Shown one piece after another: positions 10,505 to 22,735 of a stretch of 64,000 nt of DNA. The stretch is from NCBI GenBank assembly GCA_032622095.1, contig CP136067.1, positions 92,246,707 to 92,310,706 on the forward strand. Reading direction: 5' to 3'. The notes under the pieces are model-generated. The model did not search any database and was not told the origin of the DNA. It worked only from the letters and a program-made list of their open reading frames with translations. The stretch's first letter is position 1, and every line of letters begins with the position of its first letter. The position numbers were made by a program, and so were the translations under genes. Source of the DNA: Siphonodentalium dalli. Taxonomy: Eukaryota > Mollusca > Scaphopoda > Gadilida > Siphonodentaliidae.

Positions 10505-11645
10505 TGTATCTGAAATATCTGGGGATCGCTGCGCTAATTATTGACATTCACTGATAAACACAGTTTACTCATGCATTCTGAAATATTTGGGGATCCCTGC
10601 TTAAAGTATTGATATTCACTGATAAGCACAGATTACACACACATTCTGAAATATCTGGGATCCCGGCTTAAATTATTGACATTCACCGATAAGCAGTTTA
10701 CTCGTGCATTCTGAAATATCTGGGGATCCCGGCATAAATTATGGACATTCACTGATAAGCACACTTTACTCATGCATTCTGAAATATCTGGGGATCCCGG
10801 CTTAAAGTATGGACATTCACCGATAAGCACACTTTACTCATGCATTCTGAAATATCTGGGGATCCCGCATAAATTATGGACATTCACTGATAACCACAGT
10901 TTACTCATGCATTCTGAAATATCTGGGGATCCCGGCTTAAATTATTGACATTCACCGATAAGCACAGTTTACACATAAAATATCTGAACTATCTGGGGAT
11001 CGCTGCGCTAATTAATGGCATTCCCAGATAAGTACAGTTTACTCATGCATTCTGAAATATCTGGGGATCCCGGCTTAAGTTATTGACATTCACCGATAAG
11101 CACAGTTTATTCATGCATTCTGAAATATCTGGGGATCCCGCTTAAATTATGGACATTCACCGATAAGCACAGTTTACACATAAAATATCTGAACTATCTG
11201 GGGATCGCTGCGCTAATTAATGACATTCACTGATAAGCACAGTTTACTCATGCATTCTGAAATATCTGGGGATCCCGGCTTAAATTATTGACATTCACCG
11301 ATAAGCACAGTTTACTCATGCACTCTGAAATATCTGGGGATCCCGGCTTAAATTATTGACATTCACCGATAAGCACAGTTTACTCATGCATTCTGAAATA
11401 TCTCGGGATCCCGATTTAAATTATTGACATTCACCGATAAGCACAGTTTACACATAAAATATCTGAACTATCTGGGGATCGCTGCGCTAATTATTGACAT
11501 TCACTGATAAGTACAGTTTACTCATGCATTCTGAAATATCTGGGGATCCAGGCTTAAGTTATTGACATTCACTAATAAGCAAAGTTTACTCATGTATTCT
11601 GAAATATATGGGGATCCCGGCTTAAGTTATTGACATTCACTGTTT
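10505..11645. repeat. Satellite array, ~68-bp monomer, about 17 copies
   Basis: The monomer is CTGAAATATCTGGGGATCCC, GGCTTAAATTATTGACATTC, ACCGATAAGCACAGTTTACT, CATGCATT. A second monomer type with GGGGATCGCTGCGCTAATTA, preceded by CACATAAAATATCTGAAC, recurs at about 10520, 10990, 11200 and 11470. The array is thus a mixture of two monomer classes, with partial higher-order order. Confidence 0.92.
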
Positions 11646-12224
11646 ACGTTTCAGAGTTTACTGCCGGGGTAACATAGATCACATGCCCAGGTTGAGACAG
11701 CGGTTTGCATATCAGTGGCAGATGCTTATTGAATTGTGTCGAACAGTGTTGATGATTGGCATCGCTGATTCAAATTAATTTATCAAAATGACAACATTCA
11801 AATCACGTAAAGTCGAGTTTTGCCTAACCTTGATAATACCAGTTGCGGAAAACCTGGTTAACAAAATAACAGTTTTGTGTACCTGGGTAAGTTGTTGTCG
11901 ACACAAATGCTTAGTGAGAGTTCATCATGTTGGGCCGAAATTTCCTGGAAAAACGTTAATCTTTTAATTCAGTCACGTGACCACGACCGTGGGATTAAAC
12001 AAACTGTATGACCTAATATAGAGTTATATAATACATCGGCCGAGATATGAACACATACCTGTCCTTGACATTGTATGGAACATAAGTGACAGGCATATCA
12101 GTACAATCCTATTCTTGTTGTAGAACCATTGAGCCATCTGAAAATAGTCATGTACATGAATGTGTACCATTTAAATATGCTCTATCGTTTACCAACAATA
12201 ACAACAACCACAGGTTCCTTATAA
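11646..12224. other. Gene-free stretch
   Basis: No gene or repeat family was recognised. A few CTGGTTAAC/ACCTGGG tracts near 11840-11890 are self-complementary but short. Confidence 0.4.
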
Positions 12225-13560
12225 AATAATCCATGGTTTACCATAGTAGCTATATGGTAGCCACGGTTGTATCGTAGTTACATTGGTAATTTTGTAGTAT
12301 TGGCATACCATGTTGAGCTTATCACAGCGCTACAGTGACCATGGTAGTCAACACACTACTATGGTGTTAATGTACCATGTATAATTTGACCATGTATTCG
12401 GTGGTTATATCATGTTCAGAACGAGTGAGTCAACAGCTCACTATAGTTAAATCATGGTTTGACTACGAAAACAGTTACGATATTACTATAGTTGTACGAT
12501 GCATAATTTTACCATAGTTTCATGGTAGAACACTACTTATGTTGAAGATAAACTATATGTCTACTCCAGATTGATTGATTGACTGGGGTTTAATGTAGCT
12601 TTCAGCAAATAAGGCCACATTACGACATTGCCAGTTTTAGTGGTGGAAGACATTCGCAAACTTACGGCTAATCTAACAGTGATTTTCAATGGCTGATGAA
12701 CTCGTCGACCATGTGCGGCAAACCACCTTCCATCGGCGTGTAACTGGCAACTCCGCCAGATAACGATTTCGAGTTACAAAGTCCATTGTGGAAACATGTG
12801 GATTTGAACACTCATCGCCAGCGCTGGAGGGCGAGATGGCTTGGGGATTGTACCACTAACCGACTGAGCCACCGAGGCCCCGCGTTCTACTCGAGTTTAT
12901 ATGGCAATAATTAACATGTGTTAATATACGCTGTTTAACTACATGTGTTTAGTACCTGGATTTGTGACTGTTCGATATCTGGTACACCATAATAAACCAT
13001 GATTTAACTACAGTAAGCATGGTGGCCATGTTAATACTATGGTTTAACTAACAAATAAGATGAAGACCATACTAATACTATGGCTCTAATTTGACATGTA
13101 TAAATTGACCATGATTGTTTTGGAAAAATAAAGCTGACTCCACTACCTCATTTGTTGTTATGTTGATGTTGCGTATACCACGAGAAATATATTATTACTG
13201 GTATATTACTTATTTTGTGACAAAAAAAGAAACGAAATGAATGATTAGTGAGCCCAAATATTTACCATGAAATTTGGTAATTTTTATCGTGAAATTGGGT
13301 AACTTTATTGGGTAACAAGTTTCTTGGAGCTGTGTATAATTTATTTTCGCCAATATATCCATTCGAGAGTGCTTATATAAGTTGGAAATATGATGTATAC
13401 TAACTTCACATAAGATAATTCTTAGAATAAATATATAGATACCACAAAGATCCTGACACCAGAGCATTTATATAAAGTGAATGTCCAGCTAACCATAGTT
13501 TTACTACAATAACTACAATAACTATGGTATCGCTGTAGTTTTCATGTACAGTATGACACA
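12225..13560. repeat. Region dense in CCATGGT / ACCATAGT motifs, split by a SINE
   Basis: Segments at about 12225-12560, 12960-13110 and 13485-13560 are packed with short, mutually complementary words (ACCATGGT, ACCATAGT, TACCATG, CATGGTTTAACTA). They do not form an orderly tandem array but look like decayed copies of a palindrome-rich repeat. The SINE at 12569-12881 interrupts them. The frame at 13210-13467 (minus) is not credible as a gene. Confidence 0.5.
12569..12881 (-). mobile_element. tRNA-derived SINE, apparently full length
   Basis: Read on the minus strand, the head is GGGGCCTCGGTGGCTCAGTC. It holds a Pol III A box (TGGCTCAGTCGG, complement of 12860-12871) and a B box (GTTCAAATCC, complement of 12800-12809). 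The body runs about 310 bp to a tail of repeated TCAA units ending at 12569. TCTACTC lies on both sides (about 12562-12568 and 12886-12892) and could be the target duplication. The A-to-B distance is about 50 bp, wide but compatible with a tRNA-like promoter. The family was not identified by name. Confidence 0.8.
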
Positions 13561-13770
13561 TGCATTTACCATTTATCGTCTCGTCATGATATGAGTTTGT
13601 GGCTAAAGCGATGTCAAACTCTGACTAGACAGTGGTAAGCGACCTAAACAAAAACAAACATACAAGAAAAAAAAACAATAAGAAAAGCAATACCTGTGTA
13701 GTACAGCTGCTTACAATGTTACAATGCTGATGTTTTGTACTCTACATAGTTTTACCATTATCGTAATACA

Positions 13771-13890
13771 TATGTGTTATATACACAATGTGTTTGTACC
13801 GATTCATGTATCGCGACGAGGCCCGTTTTAATGGTCATATAGCGACAAGGCGACCTTGGTCGCCGAGTCGCTATATATGACCATGAAAAT
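13771..13890. mobile_element. Palindromic dispersed element, copy 1
   Basis: It contains TGTTATATACACAATGTG, then CGATTCATGTATCGCGACGA, and a near-perfect palindrome centred on CGACCTTGGTCG (about 13837-13883), with TATAGCGAC and GTCGCTATA arms. The same blocks occur in reverse order and complement at 17205-17388, which shows a dispersed family. Confidence 0.65.
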
Positions 13891-13904
13891 GAGCTGAGTC
13901 ATGA

Positions 13905-14105
13905 AAATGTTAAAAAATTATGTCTAACTAATAAGAAATGATGAGAAAAATAATTGATCCTTTTTTTTTTAGAAAATAATAAGAAAAATATTATTATAAT
14001 TTTTCTAACTATTAGAACATTTAATGCAAGAACATTTTCTAAGTGCACTCCCAAGATATTATTTCTTGTTTTAAGTTTTTTCTCTAAAATAAGAAAATAG
14101 TTTTA
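13905..14105. repeat. AAGAAA/TTTCTT-rich dispersed repeat fragment
   Basis: Runs of AATAAGAAA, TAGAAAATAAT and TTATTTCTTGTTTTAAG resemble the elements at 20040-20570 and 33700-34008, which end in CACTGCCAAAAAT. No terminus is visible here, so this is probably a decayed member. Confidence 0.4.
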
Positions 14106-15212
14106 TGAACGCCCATTTTCTGCATTCGTACACATACCTTGAAATCAGTTCGGCAAATTCAAGTCAGTGCAGTGGGTCTGTATGTTACGTTTTTTACGTC
14201 CACTACCGTAACACACGTATGTATGCACGTCTAATACCAAGTTCCAGGTTATGTATACAATATGGCAAAACGGAAACAGTTCCTATTATGGTTGATAAAT
14301 GTATAGCCCTGACGTAGTCACTATGAGATGAAACAATCGTTCGGTGTTGTATTTACCATTGACGAACGAAAACATTCAATGCAGGGCCGAACACTGTGTA
14401 TCCTTTACGTAAATAATATGAGATGAAACAATGACATATGTAGTATCCTGTCGTCTATCCCAGCGACGAGCGATGACATCGATATGGAATACCTCACGAC
14501 GCAGTAATCATCTGATGCTGTTCGATAGTCCACGCGGGATGTCCGACTAACAGTACCCGTCGTCTCATTAAGCCCGGTGCGCTCTTTTATTCACCGAAAT
14601 CGAAGCTTGTCACATCTGTTCTTTTACCATCGCGACCGGCGCAGTTCAACATCACCCCGCGTAACTGGTGCCACGGGGCGGAGATCGTACAGTTTATATC
14701 CGTTCAGATCACAGGCCCCTGCATGGGGAAAATTACTAAAATACCAATATAGACTTATCAGCCTTGTGGAACATATATGAGCATTTATAGGTTATGTCAT
14801 CGGGTTTAATTACACGTTCGTGACAAATTATTGCTAAAAAATATTGATTTTATAACTAGGTCAAAGCCCTCTGAGCGTCCATATCACGTCATCATCACTT
14901 ACCAGTGAATTAATTGATGACTCCAGTAATAAATTCATTTTCATTATAAGTACCATGTTATTTGAATCGTCCATGGAGCACATGAGCGTATTGTGCACTC
15001 ACCCATGGATTAATTAATTCACTTGAGGCATATATTCTGCTGAGTATAAAGGAGATGGTCCCATAAATGGCAGTTTTATGCTGCAGTCCATCTTTATATA
15101 GTCCGAAACTTTAGTTAAAAGAGTCTGATTTAGAAGTGGGTCGTGCATGCATAGTGGAGGTCCAGTTGGGTGATATTACCACTCTGCACTCCGGTGAAAG
15201 GAGAGAGGAACT
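14106..15212. other. Gene-free stretch with a dispersed fragment
   Basis: No gene is supported. A fragment at about 14925-15062 (TTCATTTTCATTATAA, TACCATGTT, GCATATATTCTGC, GAGTATAAA) matches 22621-22735, so it is repetitive. Frames at 14105-14317 and 14577-14780 have no recognisable features. Confidence 0.45.
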
Positions 15213-16470
15213 CTAGCCCGTTCTCTCGGAAATCGGTATACACGTAATGGGCTTGTAATAGGATTTGTTTTAGGTTAAGGGGCTTAGAATAACCTCATAA
15301 TGTGTTCACAAAGAACTTAAAATCCGAGTGTTTAGTGCCACTATCGACTCATAATGACTTATTAAAAGTTCATGATGGCGGAAAATAACACAAATAAACC
15401 AACTCACGACTTACCAGGTGCCCTTTAAGGACTTTGTCAACCCATTTTTCCACAAAATTGATGGAGTGACAACTGACAAAGCCCTTAAATAAAGGAATGA
15501 GTTCATTTATGTTAGTAATCACAGTAAGAAAGCACCATTTTAAGAGTATAATTCATGATTGATTATCTTAGAAAAACAAAATGTGAACTTTATGGAGGTT
15601 TTAAAACATTATTTTTTTCGAACACCAATCCAACAAACACAAAGTCCATATCTAATAAGAACAAATATGGGAATGTGTGCTGAACACCATGAAGAATGAT
15701 GAACAATAAAACTATATTCATCTTTACCAAGGGTTCTTTGTAAAAATTTACTCAAAACCACTTGTTTACAAATGATTGATTTTCATTCTCAGTAATGCTG
15801 TCTGGAAGTTGACACTTGATGGGTGGATTATGGGTCACCCCTTGTGTCCAGTGTAGCTGGGTTGTTATCGGCCTGTGTGGCCACTGGACCATACGGAATT
15901 ATTCCATGATCGGTGACCCATTTAGTGGTTACAGGGTGGTGTGCTAAATTGAAGATTACGAAATTATGTTATCAACTCACCACTGTCAATAGTTAACCAA
16001 TTGCTGCCAGCTCCCAGTCAACCAAGTTGGGGGAAGTGAATCTATCATTTGTAAACAACTGGTTATAAGTAAATTTTTCAAAGAACACTTGGTAAATATG
16101 ATTATACTTTATGGTTCCTCGTTCACATTATTCAGTACACATTTCCATGTCTGTTTTCTGAGAAATTGATTTTGTGTTTCTTGAATTTGGGTTCGAAAAC
16201 AATATTGTTTAAAACTTCTACCAAGTTTATATTTTTTATTTCTAAGATAATCCATCATGACTTATACTCTTAAAATGTTGCATCAATGGGTTTGGTTGCT
16301 GTGATTACTAATAAAATTGAACAGAATCCTTCAGTTTGACTTCATCAAATTTGGGTTGAAAATGGGTTAGCAAAGCCCTAAAATGTGTTTTCACCGTGGA
16401 CCGCCATAAAACAGAATCGCGGATATATTAGTCCACTATGGGCTTATTTCAAAATCAAATGATTTGATTG
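15213..16470. mobile_element. MITE family A, copy 2, split by a nested element
   Basis: The first part starts near 15213 (TAGCCCGTTCTCTCGG) and continues through CTATCGACTCATAATGACTT and CCAACTCACGACTTACCAGG to 15428. The second part resumes at 16379 with AATGTGTTTTCACCGTGG and CATAAAACAGAATC. In unbroken copies these blocks are contiguous. The 950 bp between them is a separate TAA-flanked insertion. The right end after about 16470 no longer matches the family, so it is lost or diverged. Confidence 0.75.
15429..16378. mobile_element. PIF/Harbinger-like non-autonomous element, 950 bp, nested
   Basis: The ends are inverted: GGACTTTGTCAACCCATTTT at the left and, at the right, the complement of AAAATGGGTTAGCAAAGCCC. 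Similarity of the two arms extends imperfectly for several hundred bases: CATTTGTAAAC and ACCAAG blocks recur as complements near 15735-15775 and 16035-16095. TAA flanks both ends (15426-15428 and 16379-16381), fitting the 3-bp target duplication of Harbinger-type elements. There is no transposase. It interrupts a member of MITE family A, which fixes the insertion site exactly. Confidence 0.8.
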
Positions 16471-17204
16471 CACGCGAAAGAAGTAAAACCATAACCGTGT
16501 AGAATGCTGACTTCACAAACTTGTTCTCATGCTTTTTAATAGTTGTTTTATATACAGAACATTAGCTAACTCTGACCATGACTGTGGAAACTGAGACGCG
16601 CCTTCTTGCATATTCAGCCTATACAATATGCGCCGTCTATAGAAGCACTGCACACCCCAGGGTGTTACTATGTGTTATCTCCCATTTCCATGAAATTCCC
16701 TGATAAAATTGGCGATAACGAATTGGTGATAAAACATCTGTATCATTTCTGCAGTTGCGATACAAGACGCTCGTTGTAACGTCGTTGACTGGTTCAAAAT
16801 CATGAATGAACTGACGTCACATCAATGGCGTGAATAATCAAAACGACATTCCAACGTATATTCTTGCGTACAATATACAAATAGTTCCTAGTTTTTAACA
16901 TTATTTGAGTGCTAGCATCATGGATATTATGGTATAACAGATCACAAAGTAACTGATGTGTATTTGTTCAGTATCTATTATAAATTATATAAAATATGCA
17001 GGTTTAAGATATTTTAATTTAATTTAAGATAATTTGATTTCCGTTAGGCATATTCGCGTGAACTTGCAGGTTGGGAGAATTTAGCAAAGCGAGCTAATCG
17101 CGTGACACAGATAACTTTGATAGTTGGGATAACTTACACAAGAAAGCTAATCGTCGGACACTAATCCAACAATTTTGGCATTTAAGAAACTCCTAAAGTG
17201 TAAT
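16471..17204. other. Gene-free stretch with a short imperfect tandem duplication
   Basis: Around 17065-17160 a ~65-bp segment with AGTTGGGAKAA and GCTAATCG words occurs twice. Nothing else was recognised. Confidence 0.4.
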
Positions 17205-17388
17205 TTGTGCGGTGGATTCTGTCACACCAATGGTAGATAGATGTGTTATACACAATGTGCTAGTTTTCGTGGCCACATAGCGACTCGGCGACCAAGGTCG
17301 CCTCGTCGCTATATGGCCACAAAAACTAGCCTCGTCGCGATACGTGAATCGATAGAAACACATTGTGTATATAACACATATTTATCAC
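17205..17388. mobile_element. Palindromic dispersed element, copy 2
   Basis: It contains GTGGATTCTGTCACACCA, TGTGTTATACACAATGTG, then a long palindrome (about 17250-17330) centred on CGACCAAGGTCG with TAGTTTT...AAAACTA ends, and closes with CACATTGTGTATATAACACA. It matches 13771-13890 in reverse complement. Its first ~50 bp matches the right edge of the window (63940-64000). Confidence 0.7.
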
Positions 17389-17675
17389 TTTACATAACAT
17401 TATGAAAAATGCTATTGAGATTGGTTGCCTCAGTGTAAATATAATTTCCTAGTATATACATGTATCATTGTTTTCATTAACTATTAATGTCTCTGTTAAT
17501 TTTGTAATAAACACACGAGTCCTACTATTTTAAATTCGCAAACGGATGAGTGCGCGAAAATATTACTGCGCACATTTAAATACGAGTAATGTGTTGCAGT
17601 AAATATACATTGTCGTCAGTCCCTCTACTTCGTCCCCGTTAATATATACTATAGCGTCAACGATATGAAGACGTA

Positions 17676-17888
17676 CAGTAATGTCCTAAGTAATCGACTC
17701 TTTAACTACAGCATAATTATGGGTAACTTTTCAAGATTTAGTCGGAAATATGGCTTGTTGCCATTCATCGGAAAGCTCTCGGGGAGAGCTTTCCGATGAA
17801 TGGCAACAAGCCATATTTCCGACTAAATCCTGAAAAGTTACCCATGATTCTGCTGTAGTTAAAGAGTCGATTACTTAAGGCATTACTG
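17676..17888. mobile_element. 213-bp hairpin MITE (TA-flanked), copy 1
   Basis: The element is a nearly perfect palindrome: arms of about 105 bp starting CAGTAATGTCCTAAGTAATC and meeting at AGCTCTCGGGGAGAGCT. TA flanks both ends (17674-17675 and 17889-17890), as in Tc1/mariner-type insertion. Copies of identical length lie at 21836 and 36275. There is no coding capacity; the minus frame at 17765-17959 simply reads through the arm. Confidence 0.88.
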
Positions 17889-18495
17889 TATTTATCATTG
17901 TTCGAAAGCGTGAACAGCTTGTCAAAATCATCTCCATTATTATGCCCAATGTATGCCATTTAATATGCCATTTGATATCGGCATTGTACAGTTAACGGTA
18001 ATCAATCAATACCTTTTCTGAATCTACGTAGTTTGAAAGGAGTGGTAAGATATGTCGATACATAGTTACATGAAATATCGATATATTGACTGTATGCTAT
18101 ATAATCTCTCGATATATATATACAAAAACGAATTTGATTGGACAATTGGCCCCAATAATGGGAGTTTTTGATGGCCGAGATTTCAAATGAAGAAGTTTCA
18201 ACACGTTTTGAATTTATGTCAGCGTGGCCATTGCTTCTGACAACCTCGCCTCACATAAACAGCGTCGTTGCTTCTGTCACACACAAGCGGTAGAAAATAA
18301 CGAGCATGCAATTGTGAGCTTTTGTGATCAGTCTCGATGTACATGTACATGTGTTACTTAATTATTGGCGATATTGTAGATTTTCGCTGTGTGTGTGATG
18401 GGAATGATGACCATTGCAAGTCATTTACATTTTCTTAAGTAATTATCTATTATTTGGTGTCAATTCTCACCGTGGATATTTTAACCAGGGTAAAT
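17889..18495. other. Gene-free stretch
   Basis: A few ATCGATATAT/TATATATA tracts near 18040-18130 are present. No gene or repeat family was recognised. Confidence 0.4.
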
Positions 18496-20039
18496 CAGGT
18501 CAGGCACATCCCCAATTCCGCTATTATAGTGGTATTACACTATTATAGTGGTATTAGACTATTATAGTGGTATTAGACTATTATAGTGGTATTAGACTAT
18601 TATAGTGGTATATGACCATTACCGTTTTGTGAATTTGATAAAAAAAAAAAGACAATCCAAAATCATATTTCACACAAATTATTGAAAATCAGTGTCGCAC
18701 TGATTCGGTATTATACATATATTTTCTCCACACATTTTCGACACACGATCAGCAACTCAAGTAGCGTTCAACTAGTTTAAATGTTGTTATGAAGGAGCGA
18801 TTGAGTCATCCTTCTATTGTCCTTTAGAAAGGCATATAATAGTAATACTAGGCGCTTTCCCGTAAAAAATGACGGGTAAATAAATGTCCTTTGTTACTTT
18901 CTGGTGTTCGCGTGCATGATCATATTCTTATTTATATTAGAAATGAAATGGCTAATATTATGATTCTCTCATATGGATATACTATGCAAGTATTGTCTAA
19001 GTGGATTAATGCCAATAGTTTAGTACGAACGGTTCTGGTCGTCTGGACGCCTACCAATGCTTCAGTTCGAGGGTGTTCTGGTCACAACATTAATATTTAA
19101 AACAAATTAATTAATTTTGCGCCCTTTTCCAATGTTATTGTAGAACGCATGGAATTTTCGTTTATGCAAGTGTGGGTTTATATGCAAGTTTCGTCTATGC
19201 AAGTGTGGGTTTGTGTGCAAGTGTGGTTCGTCTATGCAAGTGTGGTGTGTGCAACGTCATATGAAGTCATTTCGACAAACGTCATAATAAATAGTGTCTA
19301 CTTGAGTGCAAATACGGCGTTTGGGGACCATGTTAGATCTCGCGTTTTCTTTGACCAATCGGCGTGAAAGTTGGTGAGTCATCTTCAACGACATATTGTA
19401 GGCAGTGGTCCAAATTACACCCTCACATATACACACACACGACGGGTTTGGTATATATAGACGGGGGGATTATCGGTCACAATTGTGGGTATATAAATGT
19501 CCTTCGTTACTTTCTGGTCTCCAAGTTCATGAACACATTCTCATTGGTCAAGCTTCTCTTTCACTGCAGGTGCGTTTGAACACTTTATTGAACTAAAATT
19601 GTATGTTGTACTCCCACCAAACCCCACATATATGCATGTCATATGGCACGCAACACAATCCACATATTACTGTATTACTATATTTAATAACTGAAACAAA
19701 CCCCATTTGGGAGCGTTTCGCGGGGGTGGGGGGGGGGGGGGTTGCCTATGCTCGAGAACACTTTATTTCACTAAAAACTTTATTTTCCACCACCACCCAC
19801 ATAATATATGCATCCACGTATGGAATGCAACACAATCAACATATATTACGTTATTACTATATATACTACAGTAACTGTAACAAAGCCTTTATTCCGCGAC
19901 GATGTTGTTAACAGTGAAATTCGGCTGTGCACTGCATGGTATGCGCCGTCTTCTGTTCACAAAGCAAATACAGGAAACGTGAATATATTATAGTAATATA
20001 TATCACTATTATAGTGGATTTCAGGATGTGCCTGACCTG
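18496..20039. mobile_element. 1.54-kb non-autonomous element with ~35-bp inverted ends
   Basis: The left end reads CAGGTCAGGCACATCC, followed by CTATTATAGTGG. The right end is its complement (CACTATTATAGTGG...GGATGTGCCTGACCTG). Inside are a 19-bp tandem repeat (TATTATAGTGGTATTAGAC, about 18521-18612), TATGCAAGTGTGGGTTT repeats at 19160-19245, and a direct duplication: 19575-19690 matches 19750-19880 (ACACTTTATT, CACATA.TATATGCAT, CACAATC.ACATAT). A G-run lies at 19720-19741. Short frames inside show no transposase signature. Confidence 0.65.
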
Positions 20040-20570
20040 CACTGCCAAAAATATTTTCTCAATTCAGGAAAAAAAAACTCTTGAAATGAGATATTATCTT
20101 GGGAGAATAGCTAGAAAAATAAGAAAAACATATTTTCTAGGTCAAGAAATGAAAGGATGGGAAAATTTCTTGTCTGAGAAAATTTCTTTAAGAAAACACA
20201 GTAATCTTAGTAAGAAAATCCTAGTAAAAAAATCTTAGTATAGATTTTTTTTCTTAATGTAGGAAAGATTGTTTTTCTCACATAAGTTTATTTTTCTTGA
20301 AATAAGATAAGTTTAAGATACTGCGATTATCTTGGGAGAATAGCTAGAAATTTAAGAAAGCTATACAATTAATCTAGAACTAGAAATTATATTTTCTCTA
20401 GTTAGAAATATCGTCAAGATATTTTTTCTTAAGTGATACCATTTTTTTCTAGAATGAGATTTTCTCAAGCAGGAAAATAAATCTAAGTAAGGAAAACAAG
20501 TTTTCTTAACTAGGAATATTTTCCCCAATTAGGAAAGATATTAGAAAACAATTCTTAATTAAGAAAAACA
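20040..20570. mobile_element. CACTGCCAAAAAT-ended AAGAAA-rich element
   Basis: It begins CACTGCCAAAAATATTTTCT directly against the right end of the previous element. It continues with alternating TTTTCTT and AAGAAA blocks, including TTATCTTGGGAGAATAGCTA twice (about 20094 and 20329). The element at 33700-34008 has the same terminus in inverted orientation. The right end is not clear. The ends and composition resemble hAT-like MITEs known in many animals; the superfamily is a guess. Confidence 0.5.
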
Positions 20571-21600
20571 TTTAATTTTAAATTAATATATAATTTCAAT
20601 TGTGTTTTAAAATATACAATTGACATTTATTCTGAATATAAAAACTTCTTTGTAAATATCATTGTTAAATGTATAATAGAGACAATAAGGGGGCTTAAAG
20701 GCACGGGAGGCCTCAGTTGTCGAAAATATTCATATTTGTTTCAATAACCGTAAACAGAAAAACATTAAAACGCATACAGTTTTATTCATATATACCATGC
20801 CCATCGTGTAAACAGCATGCTATCATAAAGACCTACTATATTTTACATAAGCAAGAGCCTGATTGTGTTACAGAAGGCAGCACAGTGATACTGGCTAACC
20901 ACACACAAATGATATAAACGCTCTTTATTCGTTCCATATCAAAATTCAGCAACAAAGAACGCTCTTTATGTTTACCATCATAATATAAACAAACACCAGG
21001 AAAGTAACTTTTTATGCTTTTGTTTACATAACAATGGTCAAACATATGACAATAACATACTTGTTTATGCGATATTTCTTATTTGTATACGGACATAGTC
21101 TTTCTGTTTGTGGCGGTTTTTGACCGGTGGAAATATTTTCACAGCATACCCACTGCCAACGCCTCCCGTACCTTCAAACTTTAAATATACAATCAACAAT
21201 TTCTCGTTACAGTTATGGGTTTCTAAAATTGCAAGTGGCCAAACAAGATACTGTGCACATTCGCGAAATGAAACTATACAAAGTACCTGTATCTTGTTCT
21301 GCCTCTTAAAATTGTATAAACCTATATACGCAACAAAAAATATATTGATTGCTAAAAATTACATCCCGACACATGATTTTCAATATATTTATCGAAAGAG
21401 TTATCTCAAATCTGTCGGTTGCAAAAAATATAACAATTTCTGTTATTTGAGTATCCAGTTCAAAAGATAGGAAAAAAAATCATCACACATGACAAAACAA
21501 GCACTGTATGTGCCTTAATAAACATCGTAAGCCTGTATTTTTAAATGCACATATTCTAGGACGGGTGATGTGTAATAAACACAGAAAGACACTTGTATTA
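20571..21600. other. Gene-free AT-rich stretch
   Basis: Several short frames (20717-20917, 21108-21470 and the overlapping minus frame) have no recognisable domain, repeat or codon structure. No repeat family was identified. Confidence 0.4.
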
Positions 21601-21700
21601 ATGGATTTGTTGATACGGCACTTGTGCCATTGAGGAAAGATAGAACTCTAGGGTGTGCTGTTCATTGTGCGCTAGCACTCGTGTCATATCAACAAACCCA
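21601..21700. repeat. Short inverted repeat, ~100 bp
   Basis: ATGGATTTGTTGATACGGCA at the left is complementary, with few mismatches, to the segment ending ATATCAACAAACCCA at 21700. It could be a very short MITE; no second copy was found. Confidence 0.4.
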
Positions 21701-21835
21701 TAAACAAAATTGTGTAATTATGTGTATATACAGCATGGTTTCAATAGCTGTTTCGTGAATCATGCAGCTTGCTGGTTTACTGTTCATGTACTAGCCCAAG
21801 TCTTTTCGGTATGCAACAGCTTGAGATATCGAATA

Positions 21836-22048
21836 CAGTAATGCCCTGAGTATAATCGACTCCTTAAACACAGTAGAATTATGGGTAACTTTTCAGGATT
21901 TAGCCGGAAATATGGCTTGTTGCCATTCATCGGAAAGCTCTCTGAGAGCTTTCCGATGAATGGCAACAAGCCATATTTCCGACAAAATCCTGAAAAGTTA
22001 CCAATAATTCTGCTGTGGTTAAGGAGTTGATTACTTAGAGCATTACTG
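21836..22048. mobile_element. 213-bp hairpin MITE (TA-flanked), copy 2
   Basis: It has the same length and ends as the copy at 17676 (CAGTAATGCCCT...GAGCATTACTG), centred on AGCTCTCTGAGAGCT at about 21936-21950. TA lies on both sides (21834-21835 and 22049-22050). The minus frame 21784-22104 reads through both arms and is not a gene. Confidence 0.88.
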
Positions 22049-22620
22049 TAGTTGAAACTGTTTTGGATAGAGTCCTGTCCGGCTACTCTTCTATAACCTC
22101 TCAAGATTTTGAAGTGTTGAATGGGTCACCATGAATCGCTCAATTAAACAATCGCAACGGTGTTGAGTGTTTTGCTTATCGCTCACTATTTACTGCTGTA
22201 TATAAACAAACGATTGACGCACACAAAGTGTGTTTTGTGGATAATAATGCATTCATATGAACATCATCCTATACTTGGGAAACTTTTTGTAAATGTTATT
22301 TATAGTGCTACAATCAAGATAACTTCAACCCACAATTCTGGGCGTAAAGTCCATTATAAAAGAGTATCGGGATGGGACTCTGTCCAAAACAGCATCAACC
22401 CAACCGATACCACAAGTTGTGGACAGGGAAAACTTGGTCTAAACAGGTACTAGTACATGCATGTATTACAAGCATTAAAGCCAATTTAAAGGGTACACTA
22501 AATCGGGCCATTTATGAGACCATCTCCTTTTATACTCAACAGAATATATGCAACAAATGAATGAATTTGGCGTATGGATAAGTGTAACACTTGTGTGCTC
22601 TATGAACAATGCAAACATGG
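22049..22620. other. Gene-free stretch
   Basis: Nothing supported. The frames at 22160-22453 and 22372-22560 show no recognisable protein. Confidence 0.4.
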
Positions 22621-22735
22621 TATTTATAATGAAAATGAATTATTGGCTGGAGTCATAAAATCATTTTCATTATAATTTATACCATGTTGTTTGCATATAT
22701 TCTGCCGAGTATAAAAGGAGATGCTCTTAATGCTC
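22621..22735. repeat. Dispersed fragment with inverted ATAATGAAAATGA arms
   Basis: TTATAATGAAAATGAATTAT at about 22624-22643 is mirrored by AATCATTTTCATTATAAT at about 22659-22676. The sequence to 22735 (TACCATGTTGTTT, GCATATATTCTGC, GAGTATAAAAGGAGATG) matches 14925-15062. Confidence 0.5.
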
